NCBI GenBank assembly: GCA_024405065.1
Contig: JAKSPF010000060.1
Span: 1-7,200, forward strand
DNA length: 7,200 nucleotides
Reading direction: 5' to 3'
Source of the DNA: Sphaerochaetaceae bacterium
GTDB lineage: Bacteria > Spirochaetota > Spirochaetia > Sphaerochaetales > Sphaerochaetaceae
Below, piece after piece: positions 1 through 6,144 of the stretch; the first letter of the stretch is position 1, and each line of letters begins with the position of its first letter. The position numbers and the translations under genes were made by a program. The notes below the pieces were generated by a model, which saw only the letters and a program-made list of their open reading frames with translations, was not told where the DNA came from and searched no databases.

Positions 1-83
1 TCATAAAAATTCTTACAGACCGTATTCTCTGACAAATCGCGGAGCGGAATGTTGAGGACCTTTCAAGAACTCTCAAATTAAAG

Positions 84-112
84 TTGAAACCTCTCCGATG
101 AAAGTTTATCAT
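84..112 (+). promoter_or_regulatory. Candidate sigma70 promoter of the aminotransferase gene
   Basis: A -35 box TTGAAA (84-89) and a -10 box TATCAT (107-112) are separated by exactly 17 bp. Each matches five of six consensus positions. Transcription would start near 119-120, giving a leader of about 70 nt before the aminotransferase start. The -35 box also forms the right arm of a short inverted repeat with TTTCAA at 61-66. The assignment comes from motif match and position only. Confidence 0.6.
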
Positions 113-126
113 CTATGTTGGGTGTT

Positions 127-154
127 TTTTCAAAACTGCATACGGATTTGAAAA
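127..154 (+). repeat. Perfect 8-bp inverted repeat in the aminotransferase leader
   Basis: TTTTCAAA (127-134) is repeated in inverted orientation as TTTGAAAA (147-154) with a 12-bp spacer. It lies just downstream of the predicted transcription start and upstream of the ribosome-binding site. The arms are centred 20 bp apart, about two helical turns, which would suit a dimeric repressor. The arms are AT-rich, so chance occurrence is possible. It could also fold as a weak RNA hairpin, and no poly-U run directly follows it. Confidence 0.35.
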
Positions 155-188
155 TTGCCTGATAAAAAATATTTTTGAGAGGTGTAGT

Positions 189-1475
189 ATGAATGAACTG
201 GCAAGTGCTCTTAACAAGACGCTTCAGAATTCAAAAGTCTTTTCCATGCTTTCCGATTACGGAAGAAGACTTTATGTTCCCAAAGGAATAATAGTACAGA
301 GCGCAGAAGCAAAAAAGAAAGCAGACCGCTACAATGCAACTATCGGTGTTGCTCTTGAAAAAGGAACCGTGATGTACATTCCGGGAATGAAAGCACAGTT
401 TGCGGAAACAATGAAGCCGGGTGAGCTTTTCTCTTATTCTCCGATGGGCGGAGTCCCTGCTTTGAGGGAAACGTGGAAAAAGGAGATGTTTGTCAAAAAC
501 CCCTCACTTGCAGGAAAAACAATTTCCCTACCGGTTGTCTGCAGCGGACTGACAAATGCGCTGAGCATTGTGTGTTCCATGTTTCTTGACAAAGGAGACA
601 GTATTGTTGTTCCTGAGATGTACTGGGAAAATTATGACCTCATAATTGATGAGCAGCGTGAAGCAAAGAAAGTGATGTTTGCCAACTTTGACGGAAACGG
701 TTTCAACATAAAGGGTCTGGATGATGCACTTGCCTCAGTCAAGACCGACAAAGCCGCAGTAATACTCAACTTCCCGAACAACCCCACAGGCTACACCCCG
801 ACAAACGAGGAATCAGACAAAATAGCTCAGGTTCTGAAAAAACACGCTGAAAACGGAAAAAAACTGGTTGTAATTTCAGACGATGCATACTTCGGTCTTT
901 TCTATGAAGATAATGTCTGCAGAGAAAGTCTGTTTGCAAAAATATGCGACGCATCTGAAAATCTGCTTGCAGTCAAATGTGATGCCGCAACAAAAGAAGA
1001 GATGGTTTGGGGATTCAGAGTAGCGTTCATCACCTACGGATTCAAAGGCTGTGATGATGCGATGCTTGACGCTCTTGTTCAGAAGACAATGGGAGCAATC
1101 AGAGGAAGTCTCTCAAGCTGTTCAACACCGGGTCAGAACATAATGCTCAAAGGAATGGCTGATACAAACTATCATAAAGATAAACAGGCAGGCATAGACA
1201 AAATGCAGGCACGTTACCGCAAGATGAAAGAAGCACTTGCTCCATACACAGGTAAAGACTGTCTTAAAGCCCTTCCCTTCAACAGCGGATATTTCATGAG
1301 CTTCATTACAAAATGCGATGCAGAAGATCTGAGACAGGAATTGCTCAACAACTGGGGTACCGGTTCCATCAGACTCGGAGAGCATCTGCTGAGACTTGCG
1401 TTCTCAAGTATTGATGAAGAAAACATTGCAGGACTTGTAGACACGGTTTACAGCGCAGCGGAAAAACTCTGCTGA
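189..1475 (+). CDS. PLP-dependent aminotransferase, class I/II (fold type I), substrate uncertain
   Basis: This 428-residue protein belongs to the aspartate-aminotransferase superfamily, soluble cytosolic enzymes that transfer an amino group between an amino acid and a 2-oxo acid through PLP. Landmarks appear in the usual order. NFPNNPTGY (194-202) supplies the cofactor-binding Asn198. SDDAY (230-234) gives Asp231, which pairs with the pyridine nitrogen, and Tyr234. Lys269 in ATKEE is the likely Schiff-base lysine, followed by Arg277 in GFRVAF. Arg402 in LRLAFSS is the likely alpha-carboxylate binder. The lysine context is unlike the classical SxSK-GxRxG motif, so this is a divergent subgroup and the substrate cannot be named. 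The start is supported by GAGAGG (177-182), 6 nt before the ATG. The next gene is a predicted acidic amino acid importer 135 bp downstream with no clear terminator between them, so read-through is likely. An aspartate-type substrate is an inference from context. Confidence 0.88.
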   Translation: MNELASALNKTLQNSKVFSMLSDYGRRLYVPKGIIVQSAEAKKKADRYNATIGVALEKGTVMYIPGMKAQFAETMKPGELFSYSPMGGVPALRETWKKEMFVKNPSLAGKTISLPVVCSGLTNALSIVCSMFLDKGDSIVVPEMYWENYDLIIDEQREAKKVMFANFDGNGFNIKGLDDALASVKTDKAAVILNFPNNPTGYTPTNEESDKIAQVLKKHAENGKKLVVISDDAYFGLFYEDNVCRESLFAKICDASENLLAVKCDAATKEEMVWGFRVAFITYGFKGCDDAMLDALVQKTMGAIRGSLSSCSTPGQNIMLKGMADTNYHKDKQAGIDKMQARYRKMKEALAPYTGKDCLKALPFNSGYFMSFITKCDAEDLRQELLNNWGTGSIRLGEHLLRLAFSSIDEENIAGLVDTVYSAAEKLC

Positions 1476-1494
1476 CAAATAAAGGCATAACCTC

Positions 1495-1568
1495 TAACTG
1501 AAACCAGTACCCGAAGAGGAACCTTAAATTCCTCCGAAAAGATTTGAATTCGGTACAGGGATAAGTTA
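1495..1568 (+). other. Intergenic fold-back element with nested stems
   Basis: Between aminotransferase and symporter the sequence can fold on itself with about 21 base pairs. TAACT (1495-1499) pairs with AGTTA (1564-1568). CC (1504-1505) pairs with GG (1558-1559). GTACCcGAA (1507-1515) pairs with TTCGGTAC (1549-1556), leaving one bulged C. An inner hairpin GAGGAA (1516-1521) pairs with TTCCTC (1529-1534) around a 7-nt loop. An alternative is visible: CCGAA occurs at 1511-1515 and again at 1534-1538, and both can pair with TTCGG (1549-1553). No U-run follows, so it is not a standard terminator. It could be a cis-regulatory RNA, an mRNA processing or stability element, or an operator overlapping the symporter promoter. 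I do not recognise it as a known riboswitch class. Confidence 0.45.
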
Positions 1569-1572
1569 TGAT
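1544..1572 (+). promoter_or_regulatory. Candidate sigma70 promoter of the symporter gene
   Basis: TTGAAT (1544-1549, four of six matches) and TATGAT (1567-1572, five of six matches) are 17 bp apart. They predict a transcription start near 1579 and a leader of about 32 nt carrying the strong Shine-Dalgarno sequence. The boxes lie inside or at the edge of the fold-back element at 1495-1568, so DNA-level regulation of this promoter is plausible. The gene may also be transcribed by read-through from the aminotransferase. Confidence 0.45.
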
Positions 1573-1610
1573 GGAATAAAAGTTTTCAACAAACCCCAAA
1601 GGAGGAACTT

Positions 1611-2915
1611 ATGGGAGAAAAAAAGAAAGGATTTTTCAAGGCTTACCTTGAATTCAACGTCCTTTACAAGATTCTTATCGGTCTTGCAGTCGGTGCAATT
1701 GTAGGTATCATCCTTGCATCATGCAATGTCACTGCTCTTCCTGCATGGATCAGCATGTTCGGAACAATCTTTACAAGACTTCTGAAGATGATCATCATCC
1801 CGATGATTGTAGGTTCGCTGGTTGTAGGTGCTTCGTCCGTTTCTCCGGCAAATGTCGGAAAAGTCGGAGTCCGTATCATAATCATCTACCTCATCACATC
1901 GGCAATTGCAGTTGTAATCGGACTTATCATGGGTTCAATCTTCCAGCCTCATGCAGAACTTGCAGCAGTTGAGAAACTTGCAGCAGACGCAGCAGGAAAG
2001 GTTGCAGACACAAACGTGTGGTCAGTCATATACAACATTATTCCTACAAGTGTTCTCAGTTCTCTTGTCAGTGAAACTGTTCTTCAGGTAATCTTCTTCT
2101 CCCTGCTCTTCGGTATGTGCCTTTCATTCATGAAGGTTTCCAAAGACGAGAGAATTGCAAGAATTTCAAACACGATGTTTGATATCTTTGATTGTCTTAC
2201 TGAAATCATGCTGAAAATTGTTGCAGGTATAATGCAGTATGCACCTATCGGTGTTGCAGTTCTTATCTGTGAAGTTTTCGCAAAGAACGGTGCAAAGGTT
2301 GCCGGTGCTCTCGGAACTGTTACTCTTGCCTGTTACTTCGGCTACATTCTCCACGTTGTACTCGTTTACGGCGGAATCCTCAAACTCGGCGGAATCAAAA
2401 TCGGTCCGTTCTTCAAAGAGGCTTCTGTTCCTTTCATCACGGCATTTGTTACCCGTTCCTCAAACGGCACATTGCCTAAGACAATGCAGGCAGCTGACAA
2501 TCTCGGTGTTGATAAAGAAGTTTATGCATTCAGCCTTCCGCTCGGAGCAACAATCAATATGGACGGAACCGCATGCTATCAGGGTGTGTGTTCAATCTTC
2601 CTTGTGATGTCTGTTTACGGCAGAATGCTCACATTCGGTGAAATGGGTATGCTTGTTCTCCTTGCAACTCTTGCATCAATCGGTACAGCCGGTGTTCCCG
2701 GTGCAGGTGCAATCATGCTTGCAATGTGTATGCAGGGTCTGAATATGCCTATTACCCCGGGTACGACAATGGCAGGTGCTTACGCAATGATTCTCGGTGT
2801 TGATGCTATCCTTGACATGGGCAGAACAGCTCTCAATGTCTTCGGTGACCTCACATGTACAAGTGTTGTTGCAAAGAAACTCGGATTTGTAAGAAAGGAT
2901 GCGATAATTCTCTGA
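1611..2915 (+). CDS. Sodium (or proton):acidic amino acid symporter, DAACS/SLC1 family, GltPh-like
   Basis: This 434-residue inner-membrane transporter is probably a trimeric elevator-type carrier importing aspartate or glutamate with cations. The family signatures are complete. Hairpin 1 carries TRSSNGTLP (281-289), TM7 carries NMDGT (316-320), hairpin 2 carries GVPGAG (361-366), and TM8 carries DMGRTALNVFGD (402-413). By alignment with the archaeal aspartate transporter GltPh, Asp402, Arg405, Thr406, Asn409 and Asp413 match its Asp394, Arg397, Thr398, Asn401 and Asp405. The arginine contacts the side-chain carboxylate in GltPh, and neutral amino acid members of the family replace it, so an acidic substrate is favoured. 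Length and hydrophobic profile are normal for the family. The start is set by AAGGAGG ending 6-7 nt before the ATG. Many codons end in C, which may indicate good expression. The coupling ion cannot be proved here. A terminator follows directly. Confidence 0.94.
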   Translation: MGEKKKGFFKAYLEFNVLYKILIGLAVGAIVGIILASCNVTALPAWISMFGTIFTRLLKMIIIPMIVGSLVVGASSVSPANVGKVGVRIIIIYLITSAIAVVIGLIMGSIFQPHAELAAVEKLAADAAGKVADTNVWSVIYNIIPTSVLSSLVSETVLQVIFFSLLFGMCLSFMKVSKDERIARISNTMFDIFDCLTEIMLKIVAGIMQYAPIGVAVLICEVFAKNGAKVAGALGTVTLACYFGYILHVVLVYGGILKLGGIKIGPFFKEASVPFITAFVTRSSNGTLPKTMQAADNLGVDKEVYAFSLPLGATINMDGTACYQGVCSIFLVMSVYGRMLTFGEMGMLVLLATLASIGTAGVPGAGAIMLAMCMQGLNMPITPGTTMAGAYAMILGVDAILDMGRTALNVFGDLTCTSVVAKKLGFVRKDAIIL

Positions 2916-2935
2916 TTCACAGAGCATACGCAAAG

Positions 2936-2970
2936 AAGGGGCTGTTGCTGTGCAGCAGCCTCTTTTTTTT
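2936..2970 (+). terminator. Rho-independent terminator of the symporter gene
   Basis: GGCTGTTGC (2940-2948) pairs with GCAGCAGCC (2952-2960) around a 3-nt loop, with one G-U pair. The stem extends outward through GG, AA pairing with TC, TT. A run of eight T follows at 2963-2970. It begins about 20 bp after the symporter stop codon, the expected place, and separates that gene from the ThrC-like gene. Confidence 0.92.
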
Positions 2971-3001
2971 GAGCAACTCTACTGAATTTTGAAAGTTGCT
3001 C
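2971..3001 (+). repeat. Perfect 8-bp inverted repeat in the leader of the ThrC-like gene
   Basis: GAGCAACT (2971-2978) is exactly complementary to AGTTGCTC (2994-3001), with 15 nt between. The right arm ends 3 nt before the AGAAGG ribosome-binding site (3005-3010) of the following gene. The left arm begins directly after the terminator's T-run. No U-run follows, so it is not itself a terminator. It may be an operator or an RNA hairpin affecting translation start. The left arm could alternatively pair with GTTGCT (2944-2949) in the terminator's ascending arm. Confidence 0.5.
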
Positions 3002-3017
3002 TTCAGAAGGATGAAAT

Positions 3018-4241
3018 ATGAAGTTCAGATACAAGTGTATAGATTGCGGTTATGAGTTTGAAACAGATGAAATTGTGTATACCTGTCCGAAGTGTGCAGG
3101 TACAGAAAAGGAAGGTGAATTTCCGAAAGGATACCTAAAGGTTCTTTACGACGAACGGGAATTGAAACAACTTTCAAAAAAAAGTCATGTGACTTTTTAT
3201 GATTTTTTTCCTTATACAGTCCCTACTCCTGAAGTTTATCCGGTAGGAAACACACCGATAGTTAAACCGTCAAGACTTAATGCAAAACTCGGACTGGAAA
3301 ACGTCTTCTGCAAAATGGACACGTTTCTTCCTTCCGGTTCATTCAAAGACAGAGCAAGTCAGCTGATTGCTGCACAGGCAATTTCTCACAATACAAAAAA
3401 AATCGCTTTGGCTTCCACTGGAAACGCAGGAGCAGCAATGAGTTGTGCAGGAGCGGCATACGGGTTGGATATAATCCTTTTTGTTCCGCAGACAGCACCT
3501 GTAAATAAGCTGATGCAGTCTGTTCTTTACGGTGCAACAGTTGTTCCGGTGAAGGGGTCTTATGATGATGCTTTTCTTCTCTCAATTGAATACACAAAGC
3601 ATTTCGGCGGTATAAACAGAAACACTGCATACAATCCAATGACCATTGAGGGCAAAAAAAGCGTCTCAATAGAACTGTTTGAACAACTTGGAAGAAAACT
3701 TCCCGATGTTGTATATGTTCCCGTAGGAGACGGATGTATCATCAGCGGAGTTTACAAAGGGTTCTATGACCTAATGGCAGCAGGCATAACAGACCGCATT
3801 CCTCAGATTGTATGCTGTCAGAGTGAAAAGTCAAATGCCATAAGTCTTGCATTTGAAACAGGTGAGTTTAAAAGTATTGAAGCCTCAACACGTGCAGATT
3901 CAATATCCGTTGACATCCCTGCCAGCGGAAGAATGGCGGTTCAGTACATGAAACAGTACAACGGACGCTGCATACAGGTTTCCGAGAAGGAAATTCTTGA
4001 CGCACAGATGAGCCTTGTGGGTAACTGCGGAGTGTTTGCAGAACCTGCATCAAGTGCAGCGTGGGCAGGTCTGGTGAAGGATTCGGAGAACATTAAGAAG
4101 ACTCTCGGTAAGGATGCGCAGATTTGTGTACTTCTGACAGGTACGGGCTTTAAAGATATGGCCGTGTTTGACGGCAGAGTCACGCTCCCTCAGCCCATTG
4201 AAAACTCACCTCAGGCAGTAATTGACCGCTTTACCGAATAA
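3018..4241 (+). CDS. Threonine synthase-like PLP enzyme (fold type II) with N-terminal zinc ribbon
   Basis: This 407-residue cytosolic enzyme resembles class I threonine synthase, which converts O-phosphohomoserine to threonine. Residues 7-26 form a rubredoxin-like zinc ribbon with Cys7, Cys10, Cys23 and Cys26. GNTP follows at 78-81. The PLP lysine is Lys110 in SGSFKDRAS. The Ser/Thr-Gly-Asn cofactor loop is STGNAGAA (133-140), and the cofactor phosphate loop region is VGDGCIISG (236-244). ADSISVDIP (293-301) and FAEPASSAA (340-348) follow. The two last regions and GDGCI differ from the usual threonine synthase pattern, where GNAGN and an ATAIRIG-like stretch are typical. It may therefore be a ThrC paralogue with another substrate, such as a cysteate-synthase-like or ammonia-lyase-type enzyme, so no gene symbol is given. 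AGAAGG lies 7 nt before the ATG. No homoserine pathway gene is adjacent. The convergent neighbour is an Asp/Glu racemase. Confidence 0.85.
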   Translation: MKFRYKCIDCGYEFETDEIVYTCPKCAGTEKEGEFPKGYLKVLYDERELKQLSKKSHVTFYDFFPYTVPTPEVYPVGNTPIVKPSRLNAKLGLENVFCKMDTFLPSGSFKDRASQLIAAQAISHNTKKIALASTGNAGAAMSCAGAAYGLDIILFVPQTAPVNKLMQSVLYGATVVPVKGSYDDAFLLSIEYTKHFGGINRNTAYNPMTIEGKKSVSIELFEQLGRKLPDVVYVPVGDGCIISGVYKGFYDLMAAGITDRIPQIVCCQSEKSNAISLAFETGEFKSIEASTRADSISVDIPASGRMAVQYMKQYNGRCIQVSEKEILDAQMSLVGNCGVFAEPASSAAWAGLVKDSENIKKTLGKDAQICVLLTGTGFKDMAVFDGRVTLPQPIENSPQAVIDRFTE

Positions 4242-4249
4242 AGCTCTTA

Positions 4250-4987
4250 CTACTTCAACTTGGCAGGTTCGGTTGCTTTGATAAGTTCCACAGCCAGAAC
4301 ATCTGTCGGATCAATCAGCGCTGTTCCTTCAAATTCCGATTTACCCGGAAACACAAGGGGCAATTCCGTACAGCCCAGAATAACCGCAACGCAGCCTTTT
4401 TCCGAAAGGCTGCGTACTGCGGATGATACTGCCTTATACGCGTCTTCGGAAACAGGAGAAACAGCCTTTATCCCGTATGTATGATTGTAAATTGCATCAT
4501 GCACAGCTTCTGCAGTTGTTTCATCAGGTTTCACAAGTTCAAGTTCCGGATAGTTTTCAATGTAGCGATCATAGATTTCAGTTCTCATTGTTCCCAGAGT
4601 GGAAAGCAAGCCGATTTTCCCCTTTGTAAACGTTTCTGAAATAAACCTGCAGGTGCTGTCAATCATGTTTATGAATCTCAAACCTTCCGGAAAGTTTACC
4701 TGACCGAGAATTTTGGGACTGTGTGCCGTATTGCAACAGATTCCGAATACGGAAGCTCCGCTTCTTGCAAGTATGTTTGCACACTTTTCAATACCGGAAG
4801 CGGGATTTTCACCGTTTTGAAGAAGATACGCCGTTCTGTCAGGAACAAGTGACGGACAGGAAACCATAATTGTATTTATATGCTCCTGATCACGGTCTGC
4901 TTTTGTGTGTTTCAGAATTTTTCCTGCAAGATCAATTCCTGCTGCCGGTCCCACTCCACCCAATATACCGATTGTTTTATTCATCAT
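4250..4987 (-). CDS. Aspartate/glutamate racemase family protein
   Basis: This 245-residue protein matches the PLP-independent Asp/Glu racemase superfamily, which interconverts amino acid enantiomers with two cysteines acting as acid and base. The N-terminal GILGGVGPAAG (7-17) is the family hallmark. CCNTAH (84-89) supplies the first catalytic cysteine, probably Cys85, and LGCTELPL (204-211) supplies the second, Cys206. Both are intact and the length is typical for aspartate racemases. The substrate is uncertain: relatives include strict aspartate racemases and broad-specificity racemases such as YgeA and RacX. Its ATG lies inside the end of the PH-domain gene (11-nt overlap), with AGGAG about 10 nt upstream, so the two are probably translationally coupled. 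A second Met follows directly. D-aspartate or D-glutamate could serve cell-wall synthesis or catabolism; the context does not decide. Confidence 0.9.
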   Translation of the reverse strand: MMNKTIGILGGVGPAAGIDLAGKILKHTKADRDQEHINTIMVSCPSLVPDRTAYLLQNGENPASGIEKCANILARSGASVFGICCNTAHSPKILGQVNFPEGLRFINMIDSTCRFISETFTKGKIGLLSTLGTMRTEIYDRYIENYPELELVKPDETTAEAVHDAIYNHTYGIKAVSPVSEDAYKAVSSAVRSLSEKGCVAVILGCTELPLVFPGKSEFEGTALIDPTDVLAVELIKATEPAKLK

Positions 4988-5366
4988 ACTCTTTTATCTC
5001 CTGATTCATTGCCCATGTAAACAGCTTTTCCTGCTTTGCCTGCGTCTGTTTTATCAGAATCTCACCCTGTTCCGTTATGATACTCACACTTGAAAGAAGA
5101 AACTTTTTTGTAAATTGCCAGCTTTTTACTGCGGTTCTCTTTATTATCTTGATATCACTCTGTGAAACAACACCTGCACTTATAATCAGAATTCTGAAAT
5201 CAGTAACCGCAACCATGCGCCTTTTACCGTCAACAACCCCGGTGAGAACGCTGTTAAGTTTTTCATCCATATTGAGCAATTGTCCCAGAACTTTCAATTC
5301 AATACGGTAATAATAATCACTGTATATTCCAAGTTCCTTTAATCTTGAAAGAACATCTACTCCCAT
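4977..5366 (-). CDS. Small bacterial PH-domain protein (YokE-like / bPH_3 type)
   Basis: This protein of 129 residues (from the chosen start) has no signal peptide or membrane segment. A short charged helical N-terminus is followed by a beta-rich core. LLNMDEKLNSVLTG (30-43), VAVTDFRILII (52-62), a basic stretch around KIIKRTAVKSW (73-83), SSVSIIT (92-98) and a final helix are the order seen in bacterial PH domains, where a TDxR strand is characteristic. Such domains are known as protein- or lipid-binding modules; the function here is unknown. The frame is open upstream to a TTG at 5435 that would overlap the pseudouridine synthase stop, but that TTG has no Shine-Dalgarno. The ATG at 5366 has GGGGAGGA just before it, and an adjacent ATG at 5369 is a close alternative. 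The racemase gene starts within its last codons. Confidence 0.75.
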   Translation of the reverse strand: MGVDVLSRLKELGIYSDYYYRIELKVLGQLLNMDEKLNSVLTGVVDGKRRMVAVTDFRILIISAGVVSQSDIKIIKRTAVKSWQFTKKFLLSSVSIITEQGEILIKQTQAKQEKLFTWAMNQEIKEYDE

Positions 5367-5370
5367 CATT

Positions 5371-5378
5371 TCCTCCCC
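5371..5378 (-). promoter_or_regulatory. Strong ribosome-binding site deciding the PH-domain gene start
   Basis: On the minus strand GGGGAGGA precedes two adjacent ATG codons. GGAGG ends 5 nt before the second ATG (5366) and 2 nt before the first (5369). Normal spacing favours 5366. This is one of the best Shine-Dalgarno matches in the window and argues against the upstream in-frame TTG at 5435. Confidence 0.7.
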
Positions 5379-5382
5379 GTTG

Positions 5383-5412
5383 ATTATAACATCGTTTTCC
5401 GCTGTATGTCTT
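5383..5412 (-). promoter_or_regulatory. Possible internal promoter before the PH-domain gene
   Basis: On the minus strand a perfect TATAAT (5388-5383) lies 18 bp from a weak -35-like AAGACA (5412-5407, four of six matches). Transcription would start near 5376, inside the Shine-Dalgarno sequence, leaving a very short leader. It would allow the PH-domain and racemase genes to be expressed apart from the topoisomerase and pseudouridine synthase genes. The weak -35 and very short leader keep confidence low. Confidence 0.3.
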
Positions 5413-5431
5413 GCAAAAGTAAACCCGCCGT

Positions 5432-6130
5432 TCAAAAATGTTTACAGTTTTCAAATATTTTCCATATTGCGAGCGCAGGAAGCGAAGCCGTAATCTGAAC
5501 CGGACGCCCGCTTACAGGGTGAGTGAACATTACACTGCGTGAATGAAGGCAGATGCTTCCGTCCTCATTGGAACGTGGAAAACCGTACTTCAGGTCACCT
5601 CTTATGTGAACGCCGCAGGCAGCAAGCTGTGCCCTTATCTGATGGTGCCTACCCGTAATGAGCTTTATTTCCAGCAGATAATATCTTTCTCCGGATGCAA
5701 GCAGTCTGTACTCAAGTTCAGCACGCTTTGCTCCGTTTCTTTCCGTAATGTATGCAAAACTTTTGTTTTTTTCACTGTTTCTGGTAATGTAGTGAACAAG
5801 CCTACCTGCATCACCCGCAGGAGGAAGTCCGTCACATATTGCCCAGTAATATTTCTTTACATCACCGTTACGGAACATTGTATTCATTCTTTCAAGACTC
5901 TTGGATGTCTTGCAGTAAATCACAATTCCGCTTGTAGGTCTGTCCAATCGGTGAGGTATGCCCAAAAAGACGTTACCCTGCTTATTGTATTTTTTACGTA
6001 TGTAATCCTTCACATCATCGGCAAGGGTTCTGTCACCGGTCAAATCACCCTGCACAATTTCCTTGGGAAGTTTGTTTACTGCAATGAGGTGATTGTCTTC
6101 ATAAAGTATCCTGTCGGAAATATCAGACAC
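5432..6130 (-). CDS. RluA-family pseudouridine synthase
   Basis: This 232-residue cytosolic RNA-modifying enzyme isomerises uridine to pseudouridine in rRNA or tRNA. After the opening strand ILYEDNHLIAVNKLP (8-22), the catalytic motif HRLDRPTSG lies at 60-68, with Asp63 the nucleophile. LITGRHHQIRAQLA (157-170) is the second RluA hallmark and supplies a conserved arginine. A C-terminal strand with LHSRSVMFTHP (195-205) completes the core. There is no N-terminal S4 domain, as in the short RluA and TruC types; the exact RNA target cannot be read from sequence. The start is GTG at 6130, preceded by GAAGG about 11 nt upstream, which itself overlaps the topoisomerase stop region. The 14-bp gap to the upstream gene indicates one operon. 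Confidence 0.92.
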   Translation of the reverse strand: MSDISDRILYEDNHLIAVNKLPKEIVQGDLTGDRTLADDVKDYIRKKYNKQGNVFLGIPHRLDRPTSGIVIYCKTSKSLERMNTMFRNGDVKKYYWAICDGLPPAGDAGRLVHYITRNSEKNKSFAYITERNGAKRAELEYRLLASGERYYLLEIKLITGRHHQIRAQLAACGVHIRGDLKYGFPRSNEDGSICLHSRSVMFTHPVSGRPVQITASLPALAIWKIFENCKHF

Positions 6131-6144
6131 TTTTCAGATTACCT

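Noticed and set aside
1..112. Minus-strand frame of about 37 codons reading out of the window from an ATG near 112
   Set aside because: There is no Shine-Dalgarno in front of it, it is too short to judge, and it overlaps the best promoter candidate on the plus strand.
1507..1556. Stem in the aminotransferase-symporter gap as a rho-independent terminator
   Set aside because: The stem has a bulge and a large asymmetric loop, and no T-run follows on either side.
2976..3017. A separate promoter for the ThrC-like gene after the terminator
   Set aside because: TTGAGC (2969-2974) and TTGAAA (2989-2994) resemble -35 boxes, but neither has an acceptable -10 box at 16-18 bp spacing before the start codon.
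5367..5435. TTG start at 5435 for the PH-domain gene
   Set aside because: No ribosome-binding site precedes it, while a strong one precedes the ATG at 5366; kept only as an alternative.
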